DNA of 49,404 nucleotides, from contig JAFXFG010000026.1 in assembly GCA_017520675.1 (NCBI GenBank), forward strand, positions 1 to 49,404, read 5' to 3'. Below, one piece after another: positions 1-7,660 of this stretch. How positions within the stretch are numbered: position 1 is the stretch's first letter; each line of letters starts with the position of its first letter. The notes below the pieces were generated by a model. That model was not told where the DNA came from and ran no database searches. It saw nothing but the letters and a program-made list of their open reading frames with translations. This DNA is from Alphaproteobacteria bacterium. Lineage in GTDB: Bacteria; Pseudomonadota; Alphaproteobacteria; Rs-D84. The translations under genes were made by a program, and so were the position numbers.

Positions 1-1
1 A

Positions 2-211
2 AAAATAGACAAACATTCTTCAGAGAAAGAAAAAAAACTCTTCGAAAAACGCTTGAAAAGCGAAGAAGCGCGATATAAGGTTTTGCAAAAAATATATACA
101 ATATCTGGACGTGTTAGCAGAAAGTTTAATAACGCGATTAAAAAACTTTTTGGCATGCAAAAAACAAAACCAGATGTTCTAGAAATGCAAGTTGAAACTA
201 ATTTGTTGTAA
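2..211 (+). CDS. C-terminal end of an unidentified protein (5' truncated)
   Basis: An open frame enters from the left edge and ends at TAA 209-211. The 69 visible residues are rich in Lys and Glu (KEKKLFEKRLKSEEARYK) and end in a basic stretch followed by QVETNLL. I do not recognise the family. A strong intrinsic terminator follows within 5 bp, which supports this being a genuine gene end. Confidence 0.55.
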   Translation, partial: KIDKHSSEKEKKLFEKRLKSEEARYKVLQKIYTISGRVSRKFNNAIKKLFGMQKTKPDVLEMQVETNLL

Positions 212-213
212 AC

Positions 214-241
214 AAAAAAACGCACCAAATGGTGCGTTTTT
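214..241 (+). terminator. Intrinsic terminator, CGCACCA/TGGTGCG family
   Basis: Perfect hairpin cgcacca-aa-tggtgcg with an A-run before and a T-run after, directly behind the truncated gene. Almost the same hairpin recurs at 5291, 9976, 16601 and 18181, so it belongs to a family of shared terminators across the island. Confidence 0.85.
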
Positions 242-252
242 AAACAGGTAGC

Positions 253-493
253 CCTTGTCGGCGACCAACAGATTATACAAAATGGTGATTTGCGTGAATG
301 GAATATGGGGGATTTTTGTGGACATATTGTCCGATTGACAGATAACCCTGCAGACACACCGATTGATATGTCGGGCGATATAATTTATGCGCCAATTTCA
401 CAAAAAACGATTGGTTCGGGGGTGCGGAGCTTCAACGAACAGTTCAAAGCCAAATTCGTGGCAAAACAAAATAACAGTTTGCATACGCATTGA
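253..493 (+). pseudogene. Internal fragment of a histidine phosphatase gene, fused to an unrelated tail
   Basis: Positions about 259-389 are nearly identical to 10308-10439 inside the intact histidine phosphatase-ART gene (shared peptide DLREWNMGDFCGHIV). The fragment has no RHG catalytic start. It leaves the homology after about 43 codons and continues into an unrelated basic tail ending at TGA 491-493. A 67-residue open frame starts at ATG 290 but has no convincing ribosome binding site. The left edge of the homology abuts sequence resembling the island repeat (TAAAC-GGT-GCC-TTGTCGG). I read it as a recombination remnant. Confidence 0.75.
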
Positions 494-518
494 AAAACCG
501 CCCAATCGGGCGGTTGTT
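494..518 (-). terminator. Intrinsic terminator (ACCGCCC/GGGCGGT), usable on both strands
   Basis: Hairpin accgccc-aatc-gggcggt ends 2 bp from the stop codon of the minus-strand gene starting at 882. On the minus strand a T5 run follows the hairpin. Related hairpins end other genes at 11571 and 18000. Confidence 0.75.
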
Positions 519-519
519 T

Positions 520-882
520 CTATTCGATAAAACGTTCTGGCGCACCTCTACTCAAATATTTCCATAAAATAGGTTCAAATCTTTTTTTATCAAGTACATT
601 ACCATACTCGTCAACAATCCCTTGCTCCCTTAGAGTCTCAAATTCTGGTATATTACGAATTTCTTTATTATAATCGACTCTTGCTAAATACCTATTAAGC
701 CCTTCTCGGTCGATAACGACCCCCGCCTCATCAACCAGCCCCAACAGCTCTTCTTCGGTTCCATCGTATTTAATTTCATAATTCGGATCTACCTTTGGAC
801 GCGATTCCGGCGCAGCAAGCTTATCCACAAGTTTATCAAAACCATCTTTTATTTTTTCTAAAAAATTACCATCTTTTTTCAT
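520..882 (-). CDS. Small acidic hypothetical protein, copy A of a tandem pair
   Basis: A 120-residue protein of unknown function. It starts MKKDGNFLEKIKDGFDKL and continues through an acidic middle (YDGTEEELLGLVDEAGVVID). ATG 882 is preceded by AAAGGAG at good spacing. There is no signal peptide or membrane segment. It is closely related to the 117-residue protein at 1050-1403: the first 70 residues are nearly identical and the ends diverge. The repeated phrase pattern (EEELLGLVDEAGVVIDREGL, then REQGIVDEYGNVLDKKRF) suggests two internal copies of a short motif. Both genes point the same way. I know no function. Confidence 0.75.
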   Translation of the reverse strand: MKKDGNFLEKIKDGFDKLVDKLAAPESRPKVDPNYEIKYDGTEEELLGLVDEAGVVIDREGLNRYLARVDYNKEIRNIPEFETLREQGIVDEYGNVLDKKRFEPILWKYLSRGAPERFIE

Positions 883-1049
883 GTAAAATCTCCTTTTACT
901 TCAAATACTTGTATTATACAATGTTTTTTATAAAAAAACAAGTCTTAAACAAAGATATATCAACCAAACGGGTATATTTGCAAGAATATTTTTTTACTAT
1001 AAAATCGTACATACTATTTGCAACAGTATAACCTATTAGGGTTGATAAT

Positions 1050-1403
1050 TTAAAACTCCATATCTTTGCTCACAGGGCGACTGTTTATGCAAGATAGAAA
1101 TGCTTCTTTGTTAAGAATATTGCCATACTCGTCAACAATCCCTTGCTTCTTTAGAGCCTCAAATTCTGGCAGATTACGAATATTGTTATTGAATTCGACA
1201 ATTGCTAAATACCTACTAAGCCCTTCTCGGTCGATAACGACCCCCGCCTCATCAACCAGCCCCAACAGCTCTTCTTCGGTTCCATCGTATTTAATTTTAT
1301 AATTCGGATCTACCTTTGGACGCGATTCCGGCGCAGCAAGCTTATCCATAAGTTTATCAAAACCAATTTTGAATTTTTCTAAAAATCTACGATTTTTTTT
1401 CAT
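1050..1403 (-). CDS. Small acidic hypothetical protein, copy B of a tandem pair
   Basis: A 117-residue paralogue of the 520-882 product. Residues 1-70 are almost identical between the two copies, at DNA level too (compare 1200-1400 with 690-880). The C-terminal 30 residues are unrelated, ending in SCINSRPVSKDMEF instead of LSRGAPERFIE. That pattern fits tandem duplication followed by replacement of one 3' end. SD-like AGAGAATT precedes ATG 1403. No clear terminator is visible behind it. Function unknown. Confidence 0.7.
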   Translation of the reverse strand: MKKNRRFLEKFKIGFDKLMDKLAAPESRPKVDPNYKIKYDGTEEELLGLVDEAGVVIDREGLSRYLAIVEFNNNIRNLPEFEALKKQGIVDEYGNILNKEAFLSCINSRPVSKDMEF

Positions 1404-1531
1404 AAATAATTCTCTTTAACACACAAAATGGTATCACTTTTGATGCAAAAAACAAGTTTTATATTTAATTGCCACTTGCGGGTATGTGTTATAGTATGAT
1501 GACAAATATATTTTTTATTTATAATACACAG

Positions 1532-1588
1532 GTGAAGAAAACAATATACATCATTCATCATGGTGAAACAAAAAAAGAATTAATTTAG
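1532..1588 (+). pseudogene. 5' remnant of a histidine phosphatase gene
   Basis: GTG 1532 opens 18 codons reading VKKTIYIIHHGETKKELI before TAG. This matches the start of the intact gene at 10105 (MKKILYIFRHGETDAN). The catalytic RHG has become HHG. The frame then stops and runs into island repeat sequence. Together with the internal fragment at 253-493 it shows that this family has been copied and broken at least twice here. Confidence 0.7.
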
Positions 1589-1603
1589 GATAAAAAGAAC
1601 CCC

Positions 1604-1712
1604 CATTTGTCGGGATGCCAAGTCCGGTACAAAGCCCCAGACTTTCAATACTTTCTTCTCATTGATTTTTCAGCCTGCATCACGCTTCGCCTCGCATAGC
1701 ATTCTAACAAAT
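1604..1712 (+). repeat. Island intergenic repeat, long form (includes the GCATCAC element)
   Basis: Positions 1618-1660 (TGTCGGGATGCCAAGTCC...) match 16641-16685, and 1663-1709 match the repeat ending in GCATCAC-N5-GCCTCGCATAGCATT. It fills most of the gene-free stretch 1404-1844, with the phosphatase remnant upstream and a promoter at 1775 downstream. Confidence 0.75.
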
Positions 1713-1774
1713 TGTTCTCAGTTTGTACGCGATATATATAGTACAGAAAAAATAAAATAATTTTAAAACAAAGG

Positions 1775-1802
1775 TTGACAAAATAAATTTATGTGTTATA
1801 TT
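1775..1802 (+). promoter_or_regulatory. Promoter of the 1845 gene
   Basis: TTGACA at 1775-1780, 16-bp spacer, TATATT at 1797-1802, about 35 bp before an SD (AAAAGGGG) and ATG 1845. Confidence 0.7.
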
Positions 1803-1844
1803 ATGCATGTGATAGACAAATTAACAACAAAAAAGGGGTTTTTT

Positions 1845-2561
1845 ATGTCAAAACAAAAAAATAAATTTGTACAAAGTCGTGAAGCGCTTGCTGCAAAAAA
1901 AGCAGAAGCAGACCGTCATTCGTTTTTCCAAACAGTACATGATTGTACTAAAGGTGAGAAAAGTATGTCGTTTTATATACCGTTGTATAAAAAAGCCGGC
2001 CTTGCAACATGTGGTGTGCTTTTATTATATGCGGTAGCAATAGGCAAATTTATCGACGATACATATTTTTACAATGACAAGGGTAAGCTTGAATGTGCGT
2101 TATTCCAAGAATATTGGACCGAGAAGCAGTTTAATACGATTTCAAATTCTTTTTGTGTAACAATGTTGTATTTGTTACTTGGTGTTGGTGCAAACGTCTG
2201 TGTCAGAAAAATAATATCAAAAACATTGTCAGACAAGGATTTGAATGCAAAATTAAACAATGCATTGGCTAAATTAGGACCAGATTTCAAAAACATAATG
2301 AAGTCTTTATCTGCAGAAAACCCAGAAATTGCCCAAAAATTAACAGAAGGCGTTTCTTTAACAGAAGCTGAAGCGAATTTTGTTGTTGACAGTATGCGTA
2401 AGTATTTAAAGGCACATCCGAATACAGCTTTATTGCTCTTGGATGCGTTAAGTGCTGGGAATTTTCCGTCAGATGTTATTGAAAGATTTGTTATGGAATT
2501 TGTTCCTGGTACTGCCACATTTAATATGGCGCAAAAAGTATCAAAACAAAAAAGTCGTTAA
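1845..2561 (+). CDS. Hypothetical membrane protein with two predicted TM segments
   Basis: A 238-residue protein. I chose ATG 1845 because AAAAGGGG lies 6-11 bp upstream; an in-frame ATG further up falls inside the promoter. The N-terminus is polar and Lys-rich. Hydrophobic stretches lie at about residues 53-70 (AGLATCGVLLLYAVAIG) and 103-122 (FCVTMLYLLLGVGANVCV), separated by a charged loop with several aromatic residues. The C-terminal half is soluble, helical and Leu/Ala/Asn rich. No catalytic motif is apparent. It has its own promoter and a strong terminator, so it is monocistronic. Family not recognised. Confidence 0.75.
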   Translation: MSKQKNKFVQSREALAAKKAEADRHSFFQTVHDCTKGEKSMSFYIPLYKKAGLATCGVLLLYAVAIGKFIDDTYFYNDKGKLECALFQEYWTEKQFNTISNSFCVTMLYLLLGVGANVCVRKIISKTLSDKDLNAKLNNALAKLGPDFKNIMKSLSAENPEIAQKLTEGVSLTEAEANFVVDSMRKYLKAHPNTALLLLDALSAGNFPSDVIERFVMEFVPGTATFNMAQKVSKQKSR

Positions 2562-2594
2562 ACAACGGAAAATAAAATTATAAAATGATTTTAG

Positions 2595-2632
2595 TAACTA
2601 GGTGCATTGATATGGACCTAGTTATTTTTTTT
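2595..2632 (+). terminator. Intrinsic terminator
   Basis: Stem aactaggt / acctagtt around a 12-nt loop, followed by T8, 33 bp after the stop of the 1845 gene. Confidence 0.85.
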
Positions 2633-2713
2633 GCGCATGGGCTCAAGAATGCAAAAAAATTCGTTTTTTAACGGGTGGTCTTTGTCAGGACATCAAAGCG
2701 AGTCCAAAATCTA

Positions 2714-2742
2714 TTGACAAAAGTAAGGTTAGTACATATAAT
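2714..2742 (+). promoter_or_regulatory. Near-consensus promoter of the radical SAM gene
   Basis: TTGACA (2714-2719), exactly 17 bp, TATAAT (2737-2742). The predicted transcription start (about 2749) is within 5 nt of ATG 2753, so the message is probably leaderless or nearly so. A diverged copy of the island repeat (TTGTCAGGACATCAAAG) lies at about 2686-2702. Confidence 0.8.
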
Positions 2743-2752
2743 AATGTCTGTT

Positions 2753-3922
2753 ATGACAGATAAAGATGAAGTATTTGTAATACCCCAGAATAACGGTCGC
2801 GATAATCGCAGCTTTTCGCAACGTTTTCGTGAATTATTGGTGTATCCTTTTCAAAAGCGGCGTTTTTATGCCCAGTGGCAAGATGCCCCCATGGATATAC
2901 GTTTTCGTTTAACGAATAAATGCAACGAAAATTGTGCGCGTTGTTTTGAATGTTCTGGCCCAGAAAATCCATTGAATACAGTTCCTGTGGATGATGTTGT
3001 TTTTTATGGAAATCAGCATGACAGTAAATTTACTAATATCTGTATGACCGGTGGTGAATGGTCGTTGATATATGATATTCATCCGCACTATATGCGTGAT
3101 GTGTTTTCGAATATTGATTTATCCCATGCAGACGAATATACGGTTCAGACAAATGCCCGATGGATAAATGGGGCGCATCGTGATGAAATACTTGGCGACC
3201 TAAGGTATATTCAGTCCAAACTGGGTAAACAGAACAAGGTTTTGAAACTAGATATGTCTGTGGACAGATATCGCAGTGGACAGAGTATTGATTGTGTTCG
3301 TGATGTTATTTGCGCGGTGGCATCTGACCCACAGTTTAAGCATACTAAAATTCGCCTGATGTCGTGTGCGTTGGATGCTAAAATGTCCAACGAACGTGTC
3401 TTGATACCAAATTTTTTTGCCGAACGTGGCATAGAATTAAAATTTGAAAATCGTTCATGGTTTAATCCGTATTTCCAGGTTTGCTATGCTAATAATACGC
3501 GCATTGTAATTCACGAAGAAGGCCCAACAATGCGTATTGGTCGTGCCAAGCAAAATAACATAGGCTATAAAATTTATTACCCCCTATTACAGTGTGGCGG
3601 TCTGCAACCAGAATACACAAAAATGGAATTATCACTGCGTGAAGACGGTATGATAAAATGGCATAATTGGTACGACTGGGATATAATGGTGCCATACAAA
3701 GATTCAAATGGTAAAAACAAGCCATTGGCGCAAATTCGTGGTGAACTGGTTGATATGGCATGGCCACGTTTGTTGCGTCATAATATAAAAAATACTGTTT
3801 TAAATTTATTGCCAATATATGGTGGTATTCGTCAAATATATATCAACAAGCAAATACAAAAAACGTACGAAGAAAACCGCAAGCAATTTACACACGTTGC
3901 ACGTGTAATCAAAGAACTGTAG
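2753..3922 (+). CDS. Radical SAM enzyme, substrate unknown
   Basis: About 389 residues. The [4Fe-4S] ligand motif is CNENCARC (CxxxCxxC), about 57 residues into the frame after RFRLTN. It is followed by CMTGGEWSL, which matches the GGE-type SAM-contacting strand of radical SAM enzymes. A later region is rich in Cys, Trp and Tyr (WFNPYFQVCY; PLLQCGG; WHNWYDWDI), which may contact substrate or an auxiliary cluster. The family generates a 5'-deoxyadenosyl radical; nothing here fixes the substrate. Start chosen at ATG 2753, just behind the predicted transcription start; ATG 2744 is an alternative. The gene stands alone between repeats, with no obvious peptide-precursor partner next door. Confidence 0.85.
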   Translation: MTDKDEVFVIPQNNGRDNRSFSQRFRELLVYPFQKRRFYAQWQDAPMDIRFRLTNKCNENCARCFECSGPENPLNTVPVDDVVFYGNQHDSKFTNICMTGGEWSLIYDIHPHYMRDVFSNIDLSHADEYTVQTNARWINGAHRDEILGDLRYIQSKLGKQNKVLKLDMSVDRYRSGQSIDCVRDVICAVASDPQFKHTKIRLMSCALDAKMSNERVLIPNFFAERGIELKFENRSWFNPYFQVCYANNTRIVIHEEGPTMRIGRAKQNNIGYKIYYPLLQCGGLQPEYTKMELSLREDGMIKWHNWYDWDIMVPYKDSNGKNKPLAQIRGELVDMAWPRLLRHNIKNTVLNLLPIYGGIRQIYINKQIQKTYEENRKQFTHVARVIKEL

Positions 3923-3930
3923 TTATTCGC

Positions 3931-3965
3931 GCATCACACATCGCCTCGCATAGCGCTTTGGCAAG
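3931..3965 (+). repeat. GCATCAC direct-repeat element
   Basis: GCATCACACATC-GCCTCGCATAGC, two half-sites 12 bp apart, right behind the radical SAM gene and before the promoter at 4038. Confidence 0.8.
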
Positions 3966-4037
3966 TCTAATTCTGTTTAAATCTGTTTTTTTAGTAATGT
4001 AAAGCCAAAAAAGGGAACCAATGATTTTATAAACAAG

Positions 4038-4066
4038 TTGACAAAAGAAAAACAAGTGCATAAAAT
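4038..4066 (+). promoter_or_regulatory. Promoter of the HNH-like gene
   Basis: TTGACA 4038-4043, 17-bp spacer, TAAAAT 4061-4066, then AAGG and ATG 4077. Confidence 0.75.
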
Positions 4067-4076
4067 AAGGTTTATT

Positions 4077-5267
4077 ATGGCTCAAAGACAAAATTGTATT
4101 TATTGTAATCAAGAAATCACGACACGCAGTAAAGAACATGTTATTCAAAATGCGTTGGGTGGCTTATATGAATCAGAAGACATATGCTGTCCCGAATGTA
4201 ATAATTTTATCAGCCGGCATATTGATGCACCTTTTACTAAAATATTTAATCCGATAATTAGCAGAATAGACGATTTTTCAAAAACCAATAATACAAAGTC
4301 CACACCACTGTGCACAGGCACAGTTGTATATAATGGCAAATCTTATAATGCCAATATAAAAGCAGGCAAGGTCGTGTCTTGTCCAGATTTAAGTCGCGAA
4401 TTGCGTTGCGATATATCAAAACTGCCGCTGCAAATTGTCAGTTATAATTTTGATTTAAAAAATTCTGCTTTCCAAACAGGAATTGCAAAAATCGCATTTA
4501 ATTACGCAATGGCGCAAAATGTTGATTTTAAATATTTAGAACCTGGTTTGGTTGTAGATAAATCTGGCAATACAGTAAACAGTATAGAGTATAACTATAA
4601 CATTATCCCGTTTTATCCATTAAATCCTGTTGACGTTAGTGTGGAACTGGATGGTGGTGCAACGGAACCTTTTCATAACATGATACTGTTTTCACAGCAT
4701 AATGAATTGTGGTGTTATGTCGATTTGTTTAATACTTTTCAGTATTATGTTCTGTTATCAGATAAAATTCCCGAAGATAAAAAAATATACGCAAATTACA
4801 CGCAAACACTACAGAAAATTAATCACTCGGCACCTGTATTGCATAGTTTATATGATCCAAAAACAATAATGATTTATGCCCAGCAATATGTGGTTGAACC
4901 ATGTATGGATCCAACAGAATTTTCAAGGCGTGTAAATAATGCAGTTGCACGAAAATCGCAAAAAACATCTATATCAAAAATATATTCTCCACGAATTGGG
5001 CGTATACCAATTGCACACTATATATCTCGTATGGCGCAAAATCCGGAACATATGTGCTTGTTCTATAATGCAATTCAGATGTATTATGCTGATGACGAAT
5101 TTCAAGAAAAGAATTTCAGAACGCTGACCCCAAGATTGGACGGCGACACAGGTTTTTACCCGCATGAAGCATATAACATATGTTCCCAGAATCCGAAAAT
5201 TCTAGAAGAATATACATATGCAAAATTTAATAAATTAAATCAATTCCTGTGCGGGTTCAGTCGTTAA
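4077..5267 (+). CDS. HNH-endonuclease-like protein with a CxxC...KEHV zinc motif
   Basis: 396 residues from ATG 4077, which follows promoter and AAGG; an upstream GTG-type start would overlap the promoter. The N-terminus carries CIYC, then RSKEHVIQNALGG, then CCPECNNFISRHID. This CxxC...(K/R)EHV...CxxCN order is typical of small HNH nucleases, where the paired Cys bind structural zinc and the His acts in metal-dependent cleavage. The long remaining part is unfamiliar, rich in Asn, Tyr and Phe, and could recognise a target or partner. It could be a defence or mobile-element nuclease. A 27-residue truncated relative (MAQKCVFCGG...KEHVFD) is found at 22336-22419. Monocistronic, with a strong terminator. 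Confidence 0.7.
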   Translation: MAQRQNCIYCNQEITTRSKEHVIQNALGGLYESEDICCPECNNFISRHIDAPFTKIFNPIISRIDDFSKTNNTKSTPLCTGTVVYNGKSYNANIKAGKVVSCPDLSRELRCDISKLPLQIVSYNFDLKNSAFQTGIAKIAFNYAMAQNVDFKYLEPGLVVDKSGNTVNSIEYNYNIIPFYPLNPVDVSVELDGGATEPFHNMILFSQHNELWCYVDLFNTFQYYVLLSDKIPEDKKIYANYTQTLQKINHSAPVLHSLYDPKTIMIYAQQYVVEPCMDPTEFSRRVNNAVARKSQKTSISKIYSPRIGRIPIAHYISRMAQNPEHMCLFYNAIQMYYADDEFQEKNFRTLTPRLDGDTGFYPHEAYNICSQNPKILEEYTYAKFNKLNQFLCGFSR

Positions 5268-5290
5268 ATCACAGTTATTATTGTAGAAAA

Positions 5291-5318
5291 CAAAAAACGC
5301 ACCAAATGGTGCGTTTTC
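5291..5318 (+). terminator. Intrinsic terminator, CGCACCA/TGGTGCG family
   Basis: aacgcacca-aa-tggtgcgtttt, 24 bp after the HNH-like gene. Same hairpin as 214-241. Confidence 0.85.
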
Positions 5319-5320
5319 AG

Positions 5321-5376
5321 ACAGTTGATTTGTTCGCCCGCATCACACATCGCCTCACATAGCAATTTAACAAGTA
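5321..5376 (+). repeat. Island repeat with GCATCAC element
   Basis: CAGACAGTTGATT...GCATCACACATCGCCTCACATAGC; matches 10005-10058 and 16687-16740. Confidence 0.8.
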
Positions 5377-5439
5377 TTATTCAGTTTGTATACGTTTGTT
5401 TGTTGCCTCGCTACACCAACGTCATAATGTTCGTTTCAT

Positions 5440-5468
5440 TTGATTTATCTATTTATTTGTGTTATAAT
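5440..5468 (+). promoter_or_regulatory. Promoter of the 5494 gene
   Basis: TTGATT 5440-5445, 17 bp, TATAAT 5463-5468, followed by AAAAGGAG and ATG 5494. Confidence 0.8.
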
Positions 5469-5493
5469 ATAGACAAATGTAAAAGGAGATAAG

Positions 5494-6006
5494 ATGTTTA
5501 AAAAAGCTATCAACAAAGTTGAAACCATGGATCAGCTAGAGCAGATGCAAAAAGAATTGTCTAAATTGGGTCCCGTGCCAAACGGTAAAGAAATATATGA
5601 TTATGCAGTCAAATTTTTTAACGTAATTGTAAAGTTTCAAGATAATTTTGCCTTGAATATTGATATGTTTCCTAAAACAGTAAAGTCAGCAGAGACTTTA
5701 AGAAAGCATATTACTAATGCTGGACGCGATGAATATGGTTGGGTTCGCGCCAAACGTGGCGAGCCGGTAACATTACATAATCTGTATCTGGGTAACGTAT
5801 ATGGTATTTGGACAGGCACGGCGGCATCGTTCAAAGAATCTTCTGAGAAAGATGTCCAGCAAATTATTCAAAATCAGATAAAAAGTTTTATAAACAGTCA
5901 TCGTGAACCTATGATAAATCTGATTTCAGAAGTCCTGCAAAAAAATAATAAACCAGATAATATCTTGGTAAAAACAGCGATGAAAATGAAATCAAACTCA
6001 AAATAA
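5494..6006 (+). CDS. Hypothetical soluble protein
   Basis: 170 residues with an excellent SD (AAAAGGAGATAAG-ATG). Charged and helical, with no signal or membrane segment. A conserved-looking core has GRDEYGWVRAKRGEPVTLHNLYLG followed by YGIWTGTAASF, and a Lys-rich C-terminus follows. Monocistronic: own promoter, terminator hairpin immediately at the stop codon. I do not recognise the family. Confidence 0.75.
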   Translation: MFKKAINKVETMDQLEQMQKELSKLGPVPNGKEIYDYAVKFFNVIVKFQDNFALNIDMFPKTVKSAETLRKHITNAGRDEYGWVRAKRGEPVTLHNLYLGNVYGIWTGTAASFKESSEKDVQQIIQNQIKSFINSHREPMINLISEVLQKNNKPDNILVKTAMKMKSNSK

Positions 6007-6036
6007 AAGAAAGCACCATTTGGTGCTTTCTTTTTA
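6007..6036 (+). terminator. Intrinsic terminator
   Basis: gaaagcacca-tt-tggtgctttc followed by T5; begins at the stop codon of the 5494 gene. Confidence 0.85.
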
Positions 6037-6073
6037 ATGATTACTCTTTGGTGTAAAAAAGTTTTTTATTCGC

Positions 6074-6093
6074 GCATCACACACCGCCTCACA
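6074..6093 (+). repeat. GCATCAC direct-repeat element (short copy)
   Basis: GCATCACACACCGCCTCACA between two convergent gene ends; here it cannot serve as a promoter for either neighbour. Confidence 0.7.
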
Positions 6094-6098
6094 GATTT

Positions 6099-6812
6099 TT
6101 ACCTGTCTTTGGTGCTTTGTGCCTGTTTTAATGTTGTATAATCCACCATCATTTTTTTGACTGCACCGGCTAAATCTGTTCGTATTGCTTCAGGTGTAAT
6201 ATACGCATTGGCAAAAGATCTATCAAAATTATTCATTGGCTCGTGACCAAACAATTCCAGACAAATTATATCGACAATGTTTTCTTTTAAATCCTGGGGA
6301 ACATTGTATTTTTCGATAATTGGTCTTTCTATCAAAATATGCACAAATTCATGCAGAAACTCTCCTAAAATTTCGTATTTATTTCCATTAAATTCAGACA
6401 TACGCCAAACTATTCTTGGATTTGTGCCATAACCATAACTGCCACCATTGCCATATAAGCATTCGACACCTAACGTTTTTGGCAACTTGGTTTGCCATGC
6501 AGATAATAGTGGAACAATTTGTTTTTCAACAGCACGTTCAAAATTTGGCAAAACTTCTTTTGTTATTATTTCATCAAATCGCGACAGGTCGGATGGATTG
6601 TAAATTTCGTTTACGAATACATCATGATAGTGTTGAATTTGTTCTGGTGTTGGTTTTTCTATTTCTATGAAATCATGCATACGTTTGTCGTTTGGAACAA
6701 ATGTATGATATTTATATTTAAGATGTTTTAATTTGCTGTGATATCGTTCGTGAAATCCCAGAATATAGTTCCATGACTCTTCGGCATTTAGGTGTTTTAG
6801 ATTGATTTGCAT
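6099..6812 (-). CDS. Zincin-like metallopeptidase (HEFVH)
   Basis: 237 residues. FLHEFVHILIE near residue 150 is an HExxH zinc-binding helix; about 25 residues later DIICLELFGHEP supplies a Glu that could be the third ligand. This supports a gluzincin-like fold. The N-terminal part is helical and charged (FHERYHSKLKHLKYKYH). There is no signal peptide, so the product is probably cytoplasmic or exported by an unseen route. It is a separate unit from the second zincin at 6877, because its own promoter cassette lies upstream (6822-6871). Whether it is catalytic is inferred from the motif only. Confidence 0.75.
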   Translation of the reverse strand: MQINLKHLNAEESWNYILGFHERYHSKLKHLKYKYHTFVPNDKRMHDFIEIEKPTPEQIQHYHDVFVNEIYNPSDLSRFDEIITKEVLPNFERAVEKQIVPLLSAWQTKLPKTLGVECLYGNGGSYGYGTNPRIVWRMSEFNGNKYEILGEFLHEFVHILIERPIIEKYNVPQDLKENIVDIICLELFGHEPMNNFDRSFANAYITPEAIRTDLAGAVKKMMVDYTTLKQAQSTKDR

Positions 6813-6821
6813 ACCAAAATC

Positions 6822-6871
6822 CTTTTATTTCCCACAAATTATAGCACACCGCATCACACTTTGCATCACAG
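6822..6871 (-). promoter_or_regulatory. Promoter cassette with tandem TGTGAT half-sites (copy 1)
   Basis: On the minus strand: CTGTGATGCAAAG-TGTGATGC, then TATAAT, TGGGAAATAAAAGGA and ATG 6812. There is no good -35 box; the half-sites occupy its place. Shared with five other genes. Confidence 0.8.
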
Positions 6872-6876
6872 TTTTT

Positions 6877-7647
6877 TTATTTTTCTGCCTCGGCTATCTT
6901 GGCGCGCAGTTCTGGTTCGTTTTTACATATCCAATCGTATGCCGTTTCCATAAAGTCCTGGATTGATTTGCGGTTTGTGTACATGTCGCGCAGTGTGTCA
7001 AAAATCGGTTTTCCATCTATATCCATACTGTAAAAATATTTATATGCGATATATTCCGGTGGCGGGGTAAGTTTTGCAATATCGGAATTTCGTATAATTG
7101 TTTCAACCACTAATTCCGATAACAGCCATTTCAGGTGTGGGAAATTATATTCCGCCACATCGTCCTTGAAATGTTGTTGCCACGCATAAAACCATACAAA
7201 ATGTGTTATTTCATGTAATGCCGTTGCCACTGCGTAATTCGGGTCAAAGTAATAATAGACGGAAAAACTGTTATCAGATAAATCACGTGGGCAAATTGGA
7301 TTCAGTCCGACCATCCCCACCATATCGTTTAATATTCCCGAACAATCCATATCAAACGCAGACGAATACGCATCGTTTAATTTACTGGCGACGGGTCCCC
7401 ATGCGTTTTCAAACATATGAATTGAATTTTCGATATCAGATTGTTTTTCATTTCTGATTTGTTTTAGTTTGTCGTACAGGTATTTAAATCTTTCGTCTTG
7501 GGTCAGTGATTGTGCATAGTCAAAATCCAGTGATGGATGCGCCCGATATAGTTGCGATTTCCACCATGTTGGTGTGTCATCTGTCTGATGAAACAGAATA
7601 AAATCAATGTCTGATTCAAAATCTTTTTGTTTCCAGGTTAGTTTCAT
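6877..7647 (-). CDS. Zincin-like metallopeptidase (HEITH), second type
   Basis: 256 residues. ALHEITHFVWFYAW near residue 142 is an HExxH motif; LLSELVVETIIRN about 30 residues later offers Glu ligands. A Trp/Tyr-rich region flanks the helix. It shares architecture (about 140-residue lead, HExxH, then ELVxE) with the 6099 protein but little direct sequence, so they are distant relatives or convergent neighbours. It starts 13 bp behind the APH-like gene and has no cassette of its own, so the two form an operon. The start ATG 7647 is followed by KLTWKQKDFESD. Confidence 0.72.
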   Translation of the reverse strand: MKLTWKQKDFESDIDFILFHQTDDTPTWWKSQLYRAHPSLDFDYAQSLTQDERFKYLYDKLKQIRNEKQSDIENSIHMFENAWGPVASKLNDAYSSAFDMDCSGILNDMVGMVGLNPICPRDLSDNSFSVYYYFDPNYAVATALHEITHFVWFYAWQQHFKDDVAEYNFPHLKWLLSELVVETIIRNSDIAKLTPPPEYIAYKYFYSMDIDGKPIFDTLRDMYTNRKSIQDFMETAYDWICKNEPELRAKIAEAEK

Positions 7648-7660
7648 ATTAAAATCCCTA

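Noticed and set aside
1791..1844. Upstream ATG for the 1845 gene
   Set aside because: It falls within the promoter -10 region; ATG 1845 has the SD.
2069..2518. 149-residue minus-strand ORF
   Set aside because: Antisense to a gene with promoter, SD and terminator; no start signals of its own.
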